DNA from: an uncultured bacterium
Lineage (GTDB): Bacteria > Bacillota > Clostridia > Oscillospirales > Oscillospiraceae
Direction: 5' to 3'
Length of the DNA: 12,768 nucleotides
Assembly (NCBI GenBank): GCA_949288405.1
Contig: CASEKM010000016.1
Span: 1-12,768, forward strand
The notes beneath the pieces were generated by a model. That model was given only the letters and a program-made list of their open reading frames with translations, was not told the DNA's origin and ran no database searches. Position numbers and translations under genes: made by a program. The number at the start of each line of letters is the position of its first letter. Position 1 is the first letter of the stretch. Positions 1 through 6,697 of this stretch are shown piece after piece.

Positions 1-34
1 AAAGAGGCTTGAGGAGCACTCCTCAAGCCTCTTT
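1..34 (-). terminator. Intrinsic terminator after the blaI-M56/M23 operon
   Basis: Two perfectly complementary 16-base arms (1-16 and 19-34) are separated by two bases, with AAAGAGGC at one end and GCCTCTTT at the other. On the minus strand the hairpin starts 22 bases after the M56/M23 stop codon and ends in at least TTT at the window edge. Each strand leaves through a T-run, so it could work in both directions. The gene on the other side is outside the window. Confidence 0.85.
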
Positions 35-55
35 CTTCGCCGTTTCCTCCCCGGG

Positions 56-1498
56 TCACGCCTGGGGCAGATAGTCCATGGGGTCCACGGGCACGCCGTC
101 CACCTCCACCCCAAAGTGGAGATGGGCCCCGGTGGCCATGCCCGTCCGTCCAACCAGGCCGATGGGGTCCCCGGCGGAGACGGCCTCCCCGGGCTGGACA
201 GTATACTCCTTCAGGTGGGCGTACCGGGTGGTCATGTTCCCGTGCTGCAGCAGGACGCAGTTTCCGTACTGCTGGGAAAACCCCACCGCGACCACGGCCC
301 CGTCCGCCGCCGCCAGCACCGGGGTCCCCTCCGGCTGGACCAGGTCGACGCCCGTGTGGGAGCGGGTCTCGCCGGTGATGGGGTGGACCCTCGTCTCAAA
401 CCGGGCGGACAGCTCTGCCCCCTCCCCCGCCGCCAGGGGCCAGGCCAGGGTTTTGGGCGTGTTCTCCGGCTGGGATACCTGGGTCAAATCGGCCAGCTTC
501 TCCCCCACCGCCGCCGGGCCGGTGTAGGCCCCCAGGGCGGTGGTGGCCAGGGCCAGGGTCAGACAGGCGGCCGCCCCCAGGGCGAACGCCTTCTTTCCAT
601 AGGTCTTTGCATCCATCATAGCAGTCAAACGCTCCTTCAGTCTCTGTTTTTGGGAGAACAGGGCGGCCGCCGGGCTCTGTCCGCCCGCCGCCAGCCGGAG
701 CAGCAGCTCCCCATACCGGGCCCGCCGGGCCAGGTCCCAATTTTGGGCCACAGTCTGGTCGCAGTACAGCTCACTGTCCCGGTCCAGCCGCTCCGCCAGG
801 AGGCGGACCGCCGGGTTAAACCAGTGGACGCACACCCCCAGGGCGGCCAGCCACTTGATCCACAGGTCCCGGTGCCGCCAGTGGGTGAGCTCGTGGGAGA
901 GTGCGCCCTCCAGCTCCTCCCGGGACAGCGCCAGCTCCGGCAGGATGAGTCTGGGCCGCAGCAGCCCCACCAGCATGGGACAGGGGGCGGCGCTGCTCAC
1001 CCACAGCTCCGGCGGATGCCGGAGGGAGGCCGTCAGGCGGGCGTAGGTCTCCCCTTCCAGGGCCTCCGGGGCCCTGCGGCCCTCCCGCAGCGCCCGGCAC
1101 AGCCGGGCATAGTCCAGGCCCCGTCGGGCCGCCATCGTGAGAAACCCGGCCGTCCACAGGGCGGCAAGGGCGGGATATATTGGCAAGCAGTTTTCCTGTT
1201 CACTTATTGAAATCTCTTGTATTTTATCCATGTTCGGTTCTGTCTGGCTGTGCGTTCCGGCCTCCAGGGCGGCGGACTGGGCCGCCGGCTCCCACAGCTC
1301 CGCCGCCCCCCGGTCCAGCAGGCCCCCGGACAGGCTCCAGGGACACAGCAGCCGCGCCAGCACCAGCAGCCACAGCAGCCGCCGCAGGCCGGGCGGGACC
1401 CTGTCCCGGAGGAGCCGGGCCATTCCCTCCGCCAGCGCGGCCAGGCAGGCCCCGGACAGGGACAGGGAGAGCAGGGTCCTCACAAAGCCCTCAGCCAC
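56..1498 (-). CDS. BlaR1-like M56 membrane metalloprotease fused to an M23 (LytM) peptidase domain
   Basis: This 480-residue membrane protein is a probable signal-transducing protease that inactivates its partner repressor. Hydrophobic segments lie near residues 6-25, 38-58, 105-122, 213-229 and 304-325. The M56 zinc motif HELTH is at 202-206, and a downstream ELYCD (243-247) supplies the likely third ligand. After the last membrane segment, residues about 350-480 form an M23 peptidase domain with intact zinc and catalytic motifs: HTGVD at 381-385 and HLH at 459-461. BlaR1 and MecR1 carry a penicillin-binding domain at this place, so the outside sensor may bind or cut peptidoglycan instead; that is inference. 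The start is GTG, overlapping the blaI stop by 8 bases, with GGAGGA just upstream, so the two are translationally coupled. The M56 and M23 calls are strong; the signal sensed is unknown. Confidence 0.9.
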   Translation of the reverse strand: MAEGFVRTLLSLSLSGACLAALAEGMARLLRDRVPPGLRRLLWLLVLARLLCPWSLSGGLLDRGAAELWEPAAQSAALEAGTHSQTEPNMDKIQEISISEQENCLPIYPALAALWTAGFLTMAARRGLDYARLCRALREGRRAPEALEGETYARLTASLRHPPELWVSSAAPCPMLVGLLRPRLILPELALSREELEGALSHELTHWRHRDLWIKWLAALGVCVHWFNPAVRLLAERLDRDSELYCDQTVAQNWDLARRARYGELLLRLAAGGQSPAAALFSQKQRLKERLTAMMDAKTYGKKAFALGAAACLTLALATTALGAYTGPAAVGEKLADLTQVSQPENTPKTLAWPLAAGEGAELSARFETRVHPITGETRSHTGVDLVQPEGTPVLAAADGAVVAVGFSQQYGNCVLLQHGNMTTRYAHLKEYTVQPGEAVSAGDPIGLVGRTGMATGAHLHFGVEVDGVPVDPMDYLPQA

Positions 1499-1880
1499 GG
1501 CCGTCCTCCCCCTCCGGGTACAGGACGGCCCGCAGGTCCTCCAGATCCTGGGCGCTGAGCTGGGCGCGCTCCACCAGGGAGGCCACCAGGTCCTTGGCGC
1601 TCCCCCGGTATACCTTGTCGATGAGGGAGCGGGTGGACCAGTTCCGGTAGGCCTCCCGGGTGAGGACAGGCCGGTAGTAGAAGACCTCCCGCTTCTCCGC
1701 CGCCGCCGCCCCCTTTTCGCACAGGCGGCGCAGCAGAGTCTTCACCGTGGACGCGTCCCAGCGGTGGGTCCCCTCCAGGGCGGCGCGGACCGCGGCGATG
1801 GGCATGGGCCCCTTCCCCTGCCACAGCACCTGCATCACCTCCAGCTCCGAGGCGGAGATCTTGGATGCCAATTCGTTCAT
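1491..1880 (-). CDS. blaI: BlaI/MecI/CopY-family transcriptional repressor
   Basis: The 129-residue protein has the usual family length. The N-terminal winged helix shows the family pattern: ISASELEVMQVLW near residues 8-20 and WDASTVKTLLRRLCEKG near 41-57. The C-terminal part (about 80-125) is helical and would form the dimer. Family members bind TACA-NN-TGTA dyads and are cleaved by their M56 partner, which relieves repression. Here the partner is the overlapping downstream gene, and matching dyads sit in the gene's own promoter, so autoregulation is expected. The ATG start has GGGAGGG eight bases upstream. No beta-lactamase gene is in the window, so the symbol refers to the family, not to proven beta-lactam control. 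Confidence 0.92.
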   Translation of the reverse strand: MNELASKISASELEVMQVLWQGKGPMPIAAVRAALEGTHRWDASTVKTLLRRLCEKGAAAAEKREVFYYRPVLTREAYRNWSTRSLIDKVYRGSAKDLVASLVERAQLSAQDLEDLRAVLYPEGEDGRG

Positions 1881-1904
1881 GTGAAATCCCTCCCAATGAT
1901 AGGG

Positions 1905-1938
1905 TACAGCTGTAACCTATCTATAGGTTACACTCGTA
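1905..1938. promoter_or_regulatory. Paired BlaI-type operator boxes
   Basis: TACAGCTGTA (1905-1914) is a perfect dyad with the TACA-NN-TGTA layout of BlaI/MecI operators. TACACTCGTA (1929-1938) is a second box with one mismatch, centred 24 bp away. The arms around them also form a 10-bp inverted repeat, TGTAACCTAT (1911-1920) and ATAGGTTACA (1923-1932). The second box covers the likely -10 of the blaI promoter, as expected for a repressor controlling itself. Confidence 0.75.
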
Positions 1939-1953
1939 ACCTCCGTTTGTCAA
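1925..1953 (-). promoter_or_regulatory. Promoter of the blaI-M56/M23 operon
   Basis: On the minus strand a consensus -35 TTGACA lies at 1953-1948. The -10 is less clear: TAACCT (1930-1925) at 17-base spacing, or TGTAAC (1932-1927) at 15. Both overlap the BlaI-type operator, which fits a strong but repressed promoter. Confidence 0.65.
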
Positions 1954-1988
1954 GGGTGGTTTTCAAATTTTTCTCTCCGCCCCTCCCC

Positions 1989-2017
1989 TTTTCCAGAGCG
2001 GGAAAACCTGCTATACT
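1989..2017 (+). promoter_or_regulatory. Promoter of the DUF554 gene (extended -10)
   Basis: TATACT at 2012-2017 is preceded by TGC, giving an extended -10 that can make up for a poor -35 (TTTTCC, 1989-1994, 17-base spacing). A short inverted repeat, TTTTCC (1989-1994) and GGAAAA (2001-2006), overlaps the -35 and could bind a regulator. The start codon is 33 bases downstream of the -10. Confidence 0.5.
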
Positions 2018-2049
2018 GGGAGGGACGGAAAAACACAGGGGGGATCTGT

Positions 2050-2790
2050 ATGATCGGCACCGGCACCATTGCCAACGTCCTGGCCATCATCGCGGGCGGC
2101 TCCATCGGCCTGCTGGCCAGGGGCGGCCTGAAGGAGCACTACCAGGAGGGGATCTTAAAGGCCCTGGGCCTGGCCACCCTGGCCATCGGGGCCTCCGGGG
2201 CCCTGGCCGGGATGCTGGCCGTCCAGGGCGGCCGCCTGTCCTCCGCCGGAACGGGGACCACCCTGGCCATGATCCTGGCCCTGGCCCTGGGGGCGCTGGC
2301 GGGGGAGCTCATCGACCTGGACCGGCGCATGGAGCAGCTGGGGGCCTGGCTGAAGGCCAGGGCCGACCGGGGCGGGGACAGCCAGTTCATCCAGGGCTTC
2401 GTCACCGCCTCCCTCACCGTGTGCATCGGGGCCATGGCCATCGTGGGCTCCATCCAGGACGGCCTCACCGGGGACGCGGCCACCCTGTACACCAAGTCCA
2501 TCCTGGACTTTATGATCGTCATGATCTTCGCCTCCATCTACGGCAAGGGGGCCATCTTCTCCGCCCTGCCCGTGGGGGCGCTCCAGGGGGCGGTCACCCT
2601 CTTTGCCGGGCTCCTCTCCCCGGTATTCAGCCAGCCGGTCATCGACAATCTGGGCTTTCTGGGCAATCTGCTCATCTTCTGCGTGGGGGTCAACCTGTGC
2701 TTCGGCCCCAGGTTCAAGGTGGCCAACCTGCTGCCCGCCCTGGTGCTGGGACCGGTGTTTCAGTGGGCGGTGTCCCTCCTGCCCCTTTAG
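2050..2790 (+). CDS. DUF554 (YdfK-like) integral membrane protein
   Basis: The 246-residue, strongly hydrophobic protein has about seven or eight membrane segments (near 4-22, 36-58, 70-88, 117-136, 150-168, 176-190, 202-218 and 226-245). The central stretch with FVTASLTVCIGAMAIVGS (117-134) and KSILDF (149-154) is the recognisable DUF554 core. Length and topology fit the family. Its function is unknown; a transport or channel role is often assumed from topology alone. The ATG has AGGGGGG six bases upstream. It is divergent from blaI and convergent with the P-type ATPase, with its own extended -10 promoter, so it looks monocistronic. Confidence 0.88.
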   Translation: MIGTGTIANVLAIIAGGSIGLLARGGLKEHYQEGILKALGLATLAIGASGALAGMLAVQGGRLSSAGTGTTLAMILALALGALAGELIDLDRRMEQLGAWLKARADRGGDSQFIQGFVTASLTVCIGAMAIVGSIQDGLTGDAATLYTKSILDFMIVMIFASIYGKGAIFSALPVGALQGAVTLFAGLLSPVFSQPVIDNLGFLGNLLIFCVGVNLCFGPRFKVANLLPALVLGPVFQWAVSLLPL

Positions 2791-2806
2791 CCCACAGACA
2801 GACGGA

Positions 2807-2824
2807 CCCGCCGCCCGCGGCGGG
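2807..2824. other. GC hairpin downstream of the DUF554 gene
   Basis: CCCGCCGC (2807-2814) and GCGGCGGG (2817-2824) form a perfect 8-bp stem 17 bases after the DUF554 stop. On the plus strand it is followed by A residues rather than T, so it is not a textbook terminator. It may still protect the 3' end of the message. Confidence 0.5.
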
Positions 2825-2864
2825 AAAAAATTGGAGGCGGCCCCCGAATTTCCGGGGCCGCCTC
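2825..2864 (-). terminator. Intrinsic terminator of the P-type ATPase gene
   Basis: On the minus strand the 11-bp stem GAGGCGGCCCC/GGGGCCGCCTC (arms 2864-2854 and 2844-2834, 9-base loop) is followed by CCAATTTTTT. It lies 28 bases after the ATPase stop, in the convergent gap with the DUF554 gene. The tail is on the minus side only. Confidence 0.85.
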
Positions 2865-2891
2865 GCTGCAAAAGAAAGGAAGGATGAGTGG

Positions 2892-5519
2892 TCATCGCAG
2901 ACCAACACACTTGCCGATCTGGATGACGACAGTGGGAAGAAGGGCCAGAAGGGCGCACAGGCCGATCTGCTCCAGGGTGAAGGGGGCCACCGCAAACAGT
3001 CCGCCCAGGAAGGGGACGAACAGCACCGCCCCCAGCAGGACCACGCCGGCGGCAAAGGCGGCCAGGCTGGCCTTGTTGGACAGAAGGCCCAGGGCAAACA
3101 GGGACTGGCTCCCCCGGCAGTTGAAGCCGTGGAACAGCCGGGCCAAGGTGAGGGTGGCAAAGGCCAGGGTCATGGCCAGAGGCGCGCCTCCGCTGCCCAG
3201 CCCCATAAAGTAGGCGGCCATGGTGGCGGCGGCAATGAGCAGGCCGTACACCCCGATGCGCCCCATGAGGCCGTGGGTGAGGATGGGCTCCTTGGGGTCC
3301 CGGGGCTTCTGGGAGAGCAGGTCCCCGGTGGCGGGCTCCACGCCGATGGCGATGGCGGGCAGGGAGTCGGTGAGCAGGTTGATAAACAGCAGATGCACCG
3401 GCAGGAAGGGGTTGGGCAGGCCCAGCAGAGAGGTGGCCAGCACGCTCAGGATACCCGCCATATTGCCGGAGAGCAGGAAGGTGATGGCGTTCTTGATGTT
3501 GGTGTACACGCCCCGGCCGTTGACCACCGCCTTGACGATGGTGGCGAAGTTGTCGTCGGCCAGAATCATGGCGGCGGCGTCCTTGGACACCTCGGTGCCG
3601 GTGATGCCCATGGCCACGCCGATGTCCGCCGACTTCAGGGCGGGGGCGTCGTTCACCCCGTCGCCGGTCATGGCCACGATCCTGCCCTTGCGCTTCCAGG
3701 CGTTGACGATGCGGATCTTGTGCTCCGGGGACACCCGGGCGTAGACGGACACGTGCTCCAGCTTCCGGTCCAGGGCGGCCTCATCCAGGTCGTCCAGCTC
3801 GTGGCCGGACAGGGCCTCGTCCCCCTCCTGGAGGATGCCCAGCTGCCGGGCGATGGCGGCGGCGGTGACCTTGTGGTCGCCGGTGATCATCACGGTGCGG
3901 ATGCCGCCCCGCTTGGCGTCGGCCACCGCCTGGACGGCCTCGGGCCGGGGCGGGTCGATCATGGAGATCAGGCCGATGAAGGTGTAGTCCCGCTCGTCCT
4001 CCAGGGTGACCTGTTGGGCCCCGGGCATCTCCCGGTAGGCGAAGGAGAGCACCCGCAGCCCCTGGCTGGACAGCTCCTGGTTCACCGCCAGGATCTCCTC
4101 CCGCCGCTCCCGGGTGAGCTCTACCACCCCCTGGGCGGTGAGCAGCTTGGCGGACCGGTCCAGCAGGATGTCCAGGGCGCCCTTGGTGAGCATCACCGTC
4201 TCGCCCTCGTCCAGCACGTGGAGGGTGGACATGAGCTTCCGGTCCGAGTCAAAGGCCAGCTCGCACAGGCGGGGGTACTGGTTCCGGTAGGAGCGCTCCT
4301 CGATGCCCATGCGGTCGCCGATCATAATGAGGGCCACCTCGGTGGGGTCGCCCACGGCGGTGCCCTTCTCCTCGTCGGTGGTGGCGTCGCTGGCCAGGAT
4401 GGCGGCCCGGACCAGCCGGCGGTGGAGGGGATCGTCCAGGGTCAGCTGGTCGCAGGGGATCAGCCGGCCGTCCACAAAGGCGGTCTGGGGAGTCATGCGG
4501 TTCTGGGTGAGGGTGCCCGTCTTGTCCGAGCAGATCACCGACACCGCCCCCAGGGTCTCCACCGCCTTGAGCTCCTTCATAATGGCGTTCTCCCGGGCCA
4601 TCTTCTGGGTGCCCATGGCCTGGACGATGGTGACGATGGAGCTGAGGGCCTCGGGGATGGCGGCCACCGCCAGGGCCACGGCGAACATGAGGGAGTCCAG
4701 AATGGCCTGGGTGCCGAAGCCCCCGGCGTGATAGAGGGACAGGGCGAACACCCCCGCGCAGATGACCAGGATGATGACGGCCAGACGGCGGCTGAACTGG
4801 TCCAGACTCTCCTGCAGGGGGGTCTTCCGCCGCTGGGTCTGGTTCATCAGGGCGGCCACCCGGCCCAGCTCGGTGTCCATGCCGGTGCCGGTGACCACGA
4901 TCAGGGCCCGGCCATAGGTGACCAGCGAGCCGGAGAACACCAGGTTCTTCCGGTCGCCCAGGGCCACCTTGTCCCCTTCGATGACCGCCTCGGTCTTGTC
5001 CACCCCCTCGCTCTCGCCGGTGAGGGAGCTCTCGTTCACCTTCAGGGAGTAGTTGTGCAGAATGCGGCCGTCGGCCACCACCATGTCGCCCGCCTCCAGC
5101 TCCACGATGTCGCCGGGGACGATCTGGGCGGAGGGGATCACCAGCCGCTCCCCGTCCCGGAGCACCCGGGCGGTGGGGGCCGACATGGCCTTCAGGCTCT
5201 CCAGGGACTTCTCCGCCTTCACATGCTGGACGGTGCCCAGAATGGCGTTGAGGATGAGCACGGCGAAGATGACGATGGTACTCTCCACGTTGCCGGACAC
5301 CATGGAGATGGCGGCGGCGGCGATGAGGATGACCACCAGCAGGTCCTTGAACTGCTCCAGGAACACCTGCCACACCGGCTTTTTCTTCTCCTCCCGGAGG
5401 ACGTTGGGGCCGAATCTCTCCAGCCGCTCCTGAGCCTCCCGGGAGGTGAGGCCCTCCTCCCGGCTGTCCACTGCCTCCAGGGCCTGCTGCGGGGTTTGAC
5501 GGTACACGGGGGATTCCAT
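2892..5519 (-). CDS. P-type cation ATPase, probable Mn2+ (or Ca2+/Mn2+) exporter
   Basis: This is a full-length 875-residue P2-type pump: N-terminal cation-ATPase domain (about 1-75), actuator motif TGES (167-170), M4 motif AIPEAL (287-292), phosphorylation loop DKTGTLT with D332, nucleotide-domain KGA (446-448), MITGD (544-548), hinge TGDGVND (618-624) and a C-terminal membrane block. In M6, NLLTD (714-718) keeps the Asn, Thr and Asp that bind ion in Ca2+ pumps. In M5, the place of the SERCA site-I glutamate is glycine (G689), suggesting one ion per cycle. Sequence alone reads as a Ca2+-ATPase, but the yybP-ykoY riboswitch in its leader points to Mn2+ export, as for YoaB of Lactococcus lactis. 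The ATG is preceded by AAGGAG. It has its own promoter and terminator, so it is monocistronic. Family call is very sure; ion choice is inference. Confidence 0.93.
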   Translation of the reverse strand: MESPVYRQTPQQALEAVDSREEGLTSREAQERLERFGPNVLREEKKKPVWQVFLEQFKDLLVVILIAAAAISMVSGNVESTIVIFAVLILNAILGTVQHVKAEKSLESLKAMSAPTARVLRDGERLVIPSAQIVPGDIVELEAGDMVVADGRILHNYSLKVNESSLTGESEGVDKTEAVIEGDKVALGDRKNLVFSGSLVTYGRALIVVTGTGMDTELGRVAALMNQTQRRKTPLQESLDQFSRRLAVIILVICAGVFALSLYHAGGFGTQAILDSLMFAVALAVAAIPEALSSIVTIVQAMGTQKMARENAIMKELKAVETLGAVSVICSDKTGTLTQNRMTPQTAFVDGRLIPCDQLTLDDPLHRRLVRAAILASDATTDEEKGTAVGDPTEVALIMIGDRMGIEERSYRNQYPRLCELAFDSDRKLMSTLHVLDEGETVMLTKGALDILLDRSAKLLTAQGVVELTRERREEILAVNQELSSQGLRVLSFAYREMPGAQQVTLEDERDYTFIGLISMIDPPRPEAVQAVADAKRGGIRTVMITGDHKVTAAAIARQLGILQEGDEALSGHELDDLDEAALDRKLEHVSVYARVSPEHKIRIVNAWKRKGRIVAMTGDGVNDAPALKSADIGVAMGITGTEVSKDAAAMILADDNFATIVKAVVNGRGVYTNIKNAITFLLSGNMAGILSVLATSLLGLPNPFLPVHLLFINLLTDSLPAIAIGVEPATGDLLSQKPRDPKEPILTHGLMGRIGVYGLLIAAATMAAYFMGLGSGGAPLAMTLAFATLTLARLFHGFNCRGSQSLFALGLLSNKASLAAFAAGVVLLGAVLFVPFLGGLFAVAPFTLEQIGLCALLALLPTVVIQIGKCVGLR

Positions 5520-5619
5520 AACAGCTGCTCCTTTCCTCCGCCCTCCTATTTATGCAGCCGGGGCGGATCAAGATTGCGTTTTTTCAGCTGCCGGGAGGGG
5601 CGGCGGAGGACCGGAGCAC

Positions 5620-5672
5620 AAAAAAAGACTTCTGCGTAAGCGCCGCTTCCGCTGCGCTTACGCAAAAGTCTT
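5620..5672 (-). terminator. Riboswitch-controlled intrinsic terminator in the ATPase leader
   Basis: On the minus strand a 19-bp stem (arms 5672-5654 and 5643-5625, one G-U pair, 10-base loop) runs into seven T residues at 5626-5620. It lies between the aptamer and the ATPase start, about 100 bases upstream of the ATG. Its 5' arm contains CTTTTGC (5668-5662), which also closes the aptamer, so the two folds exclude each other. Confidence 0.9.
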
Positions 5673-5755
5673 GTAACCGAATCCTCGGCGTCCGCCGCCA
5701 GGTCTGACCGCTCAGACCGGGATGTTGACGGCGGAACTGCACTACTCCCTTTTGC
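5662..5755 (-). ncRNA. yybP-ykoY manganese riboswitch aptamer
   Basis: The minus-strand leader carries the hallmark core of this class: GGGAGTAG (5749-5742) and CGTCAACAT (5730-5722), then ACGCCGAGG (5691-5683). A perfect hairpin GGTCTGA/TCAGACC (5718-5712 and 5707-5701) sits between them. The closing helix P1 is GCAAAAG (5755-5749) with CTTTTGC (5668-5662). The class binds Mn2+ and is known to control Mn2+ exporters. Because P1 uses part of the terminator's 5' arm, Mn2+ binding should prevent termination and switch the ATPase on. Confidence 0.9.
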
Positions 5756-5767
5756 TTTGGTGAGGCT

Positions 5768-5796
5768 AGTATACCAGTTCAAATGGGAGCTGTCAA
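5768..5796 (-). promoter_or_regulatory. Promoter of the riboswitch-ATPase unit
   Basis: Minus-strand TTGACA (5796-5791) and TATACT (5773-5768) are separated by exactly 17 bases, a near-consensus housekeeping promoter. Transcription would begin a few bases before the aptamer. A/T-rich sequence with a TTAAAAT/ATTTTAA inverted repeat (5818-5824 and 5834-5840) lies upstream and could act as an UP-like element. The whole 5520-5876 gap is therefore leader and promoter with no gene. Confidence 0.9.
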
Positions 5797-5876
5797 GGGA
5801 AGTATGAAGTTTTGCTGTTAAAATCCTGCAAATATTTTAAGGGCACCGGTGCGCTCCGCCCCTCCCCCACGGTCTC

Positions 5877-6695
5877 TCAGAAGGGGGGGAACAGCTTGAC
5901 CAGCAGCATCAGGGCGGGGGCGGCGAACACCATGGAGTCGAACCGGTCCAGCATCCCCCCGTGTCCGGGCAGGAGATTTCCGTAGTCCTTTACCCCGAAC
6001 TGCCGCTTCACAAAGGAGAAGGACAGGTCCCCCAGCTCGGTGACGGCGCTGCCCACCAGGCCGTAGACGGCCAGCACGGGCAGGGAGGCGTCCAGACCGG
6101 CGAACCGCTCCAGCACCACGCCGTAGATCAGCAGAAAGACGGCCCCGGACAGGATGCCGCCGATGTAGCCCTCCAGGGACTTGTTGGGGCTCACCCGGGT
6201 GACGCCCCGGTGCTTCCCCAGGAAAATGCCGGCGAAATAGGCCCCGCCGTCGGTGAGGAAGGCGCAGATCACCGGCAGGAGCACCAGAAAGCGCCCCTGC
6301 TCCATCTGCTTGAGCCACACCAGGGAGGCCAGGGCGGCGGGGATCACCACGCCGCCGAACATGCACACCAGCACGTCCTCAAACCGGGCGGGCTTCTCCC
6401 GGTCATAGAGGCGGATGGAAATCCAGAAGACCAGCACCATCAAAATCAGGGCGGCCGCCTGGATAACGCCGTAGCCGTACCCCCGCCACACCCCCAGGGG
6501 GATGGCCGCCGCCGACAGGGCGGTAAAGCAGTACAGGCCGTTGTGGTGGGCCACGCCGGTGGCCCGCAGGAGCTCAAAGGACGCCAGGGCGCAGATGGCG
6601 GCCATCAGCGCCGCCAGCCACACCGGGTCCAGGAAAAAGAGCACCACGAAAAACAGCGGCGCCAGGACCACCGCCACCAGAATCCGCTTGACCAA
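5877..6695 (-). CDS. cdsA: Phosphatidate cytidylyltransferase (CDP-diacylglycerol synthase)
   Basis: CdsA makes CDP-diacylglycerol from phosphatidate and CTP at the membrane, the branch point for bacterial phospholipids. With the start chosen here it has 272 residues. The family signature is intact near residues 225-253: S-F-V-K-R, then KDYGNLLPGHGG and DRFD, which hold the metal and catalytic residues. SPNKSLEGYIGG lies near 169-180, and most of the rest is membrane helices. The start is TTG at 6695, two bases after the uppS stop, with GGAGGG eight bases upstream; a longer frame reaching to 6821 overlaps uppS and has no such site. It is the last gene of pyrH-frr-uppS-cdsA. No convincing terminator follows, so some read-through towards the ATPase leader is possible. 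Confidence 0.94.
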   Translation of the reverse strand: MVKRILVAVVLAPLFFVVLFFLDPVWLAALMAAICALASFELLRATGVAHHNGLYCFTALSAAAIPLGVWRGYGYGVIQAAALILMVLVFWISIRLYDREKPARFEDVLVCMFGGVVIPAALASLVWLKQMEQGRFLVLLPVICAFLTDGGAYFAGIFLGKHRGVTRVSPNKSLEGYIGGILSGAVFLLIYGVVLERFAGLDASLPVLAVYGLVGSAVTELGDLSFSFVKRQFGVKDYGNLLPGHGGMLDRFDSMVFAAPALMLLVKLFPPF

Positions 6696-6697
6696 AA

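Noticed and set aside
56..1880. A beta-lactam resistance regulator pair (BlaR1-BlaI)
   Set aside because: The C-terminal sensor is an M23 peptidase, not a penicillin-binding domain, and no beta-lactamase gene is present, so a drug-resistance role is not supported.
1137..5639. A 1500-codon open frame on the plus strand
   Set aside because: It runs antisense through the M56/M23, blaI and P-type ATPase genes and out of frame through the DUF554 gene. Its product is low-complexity Gly/His/Gln/Pro, typical of a stop-free shadow frame in GC-rich DNA.
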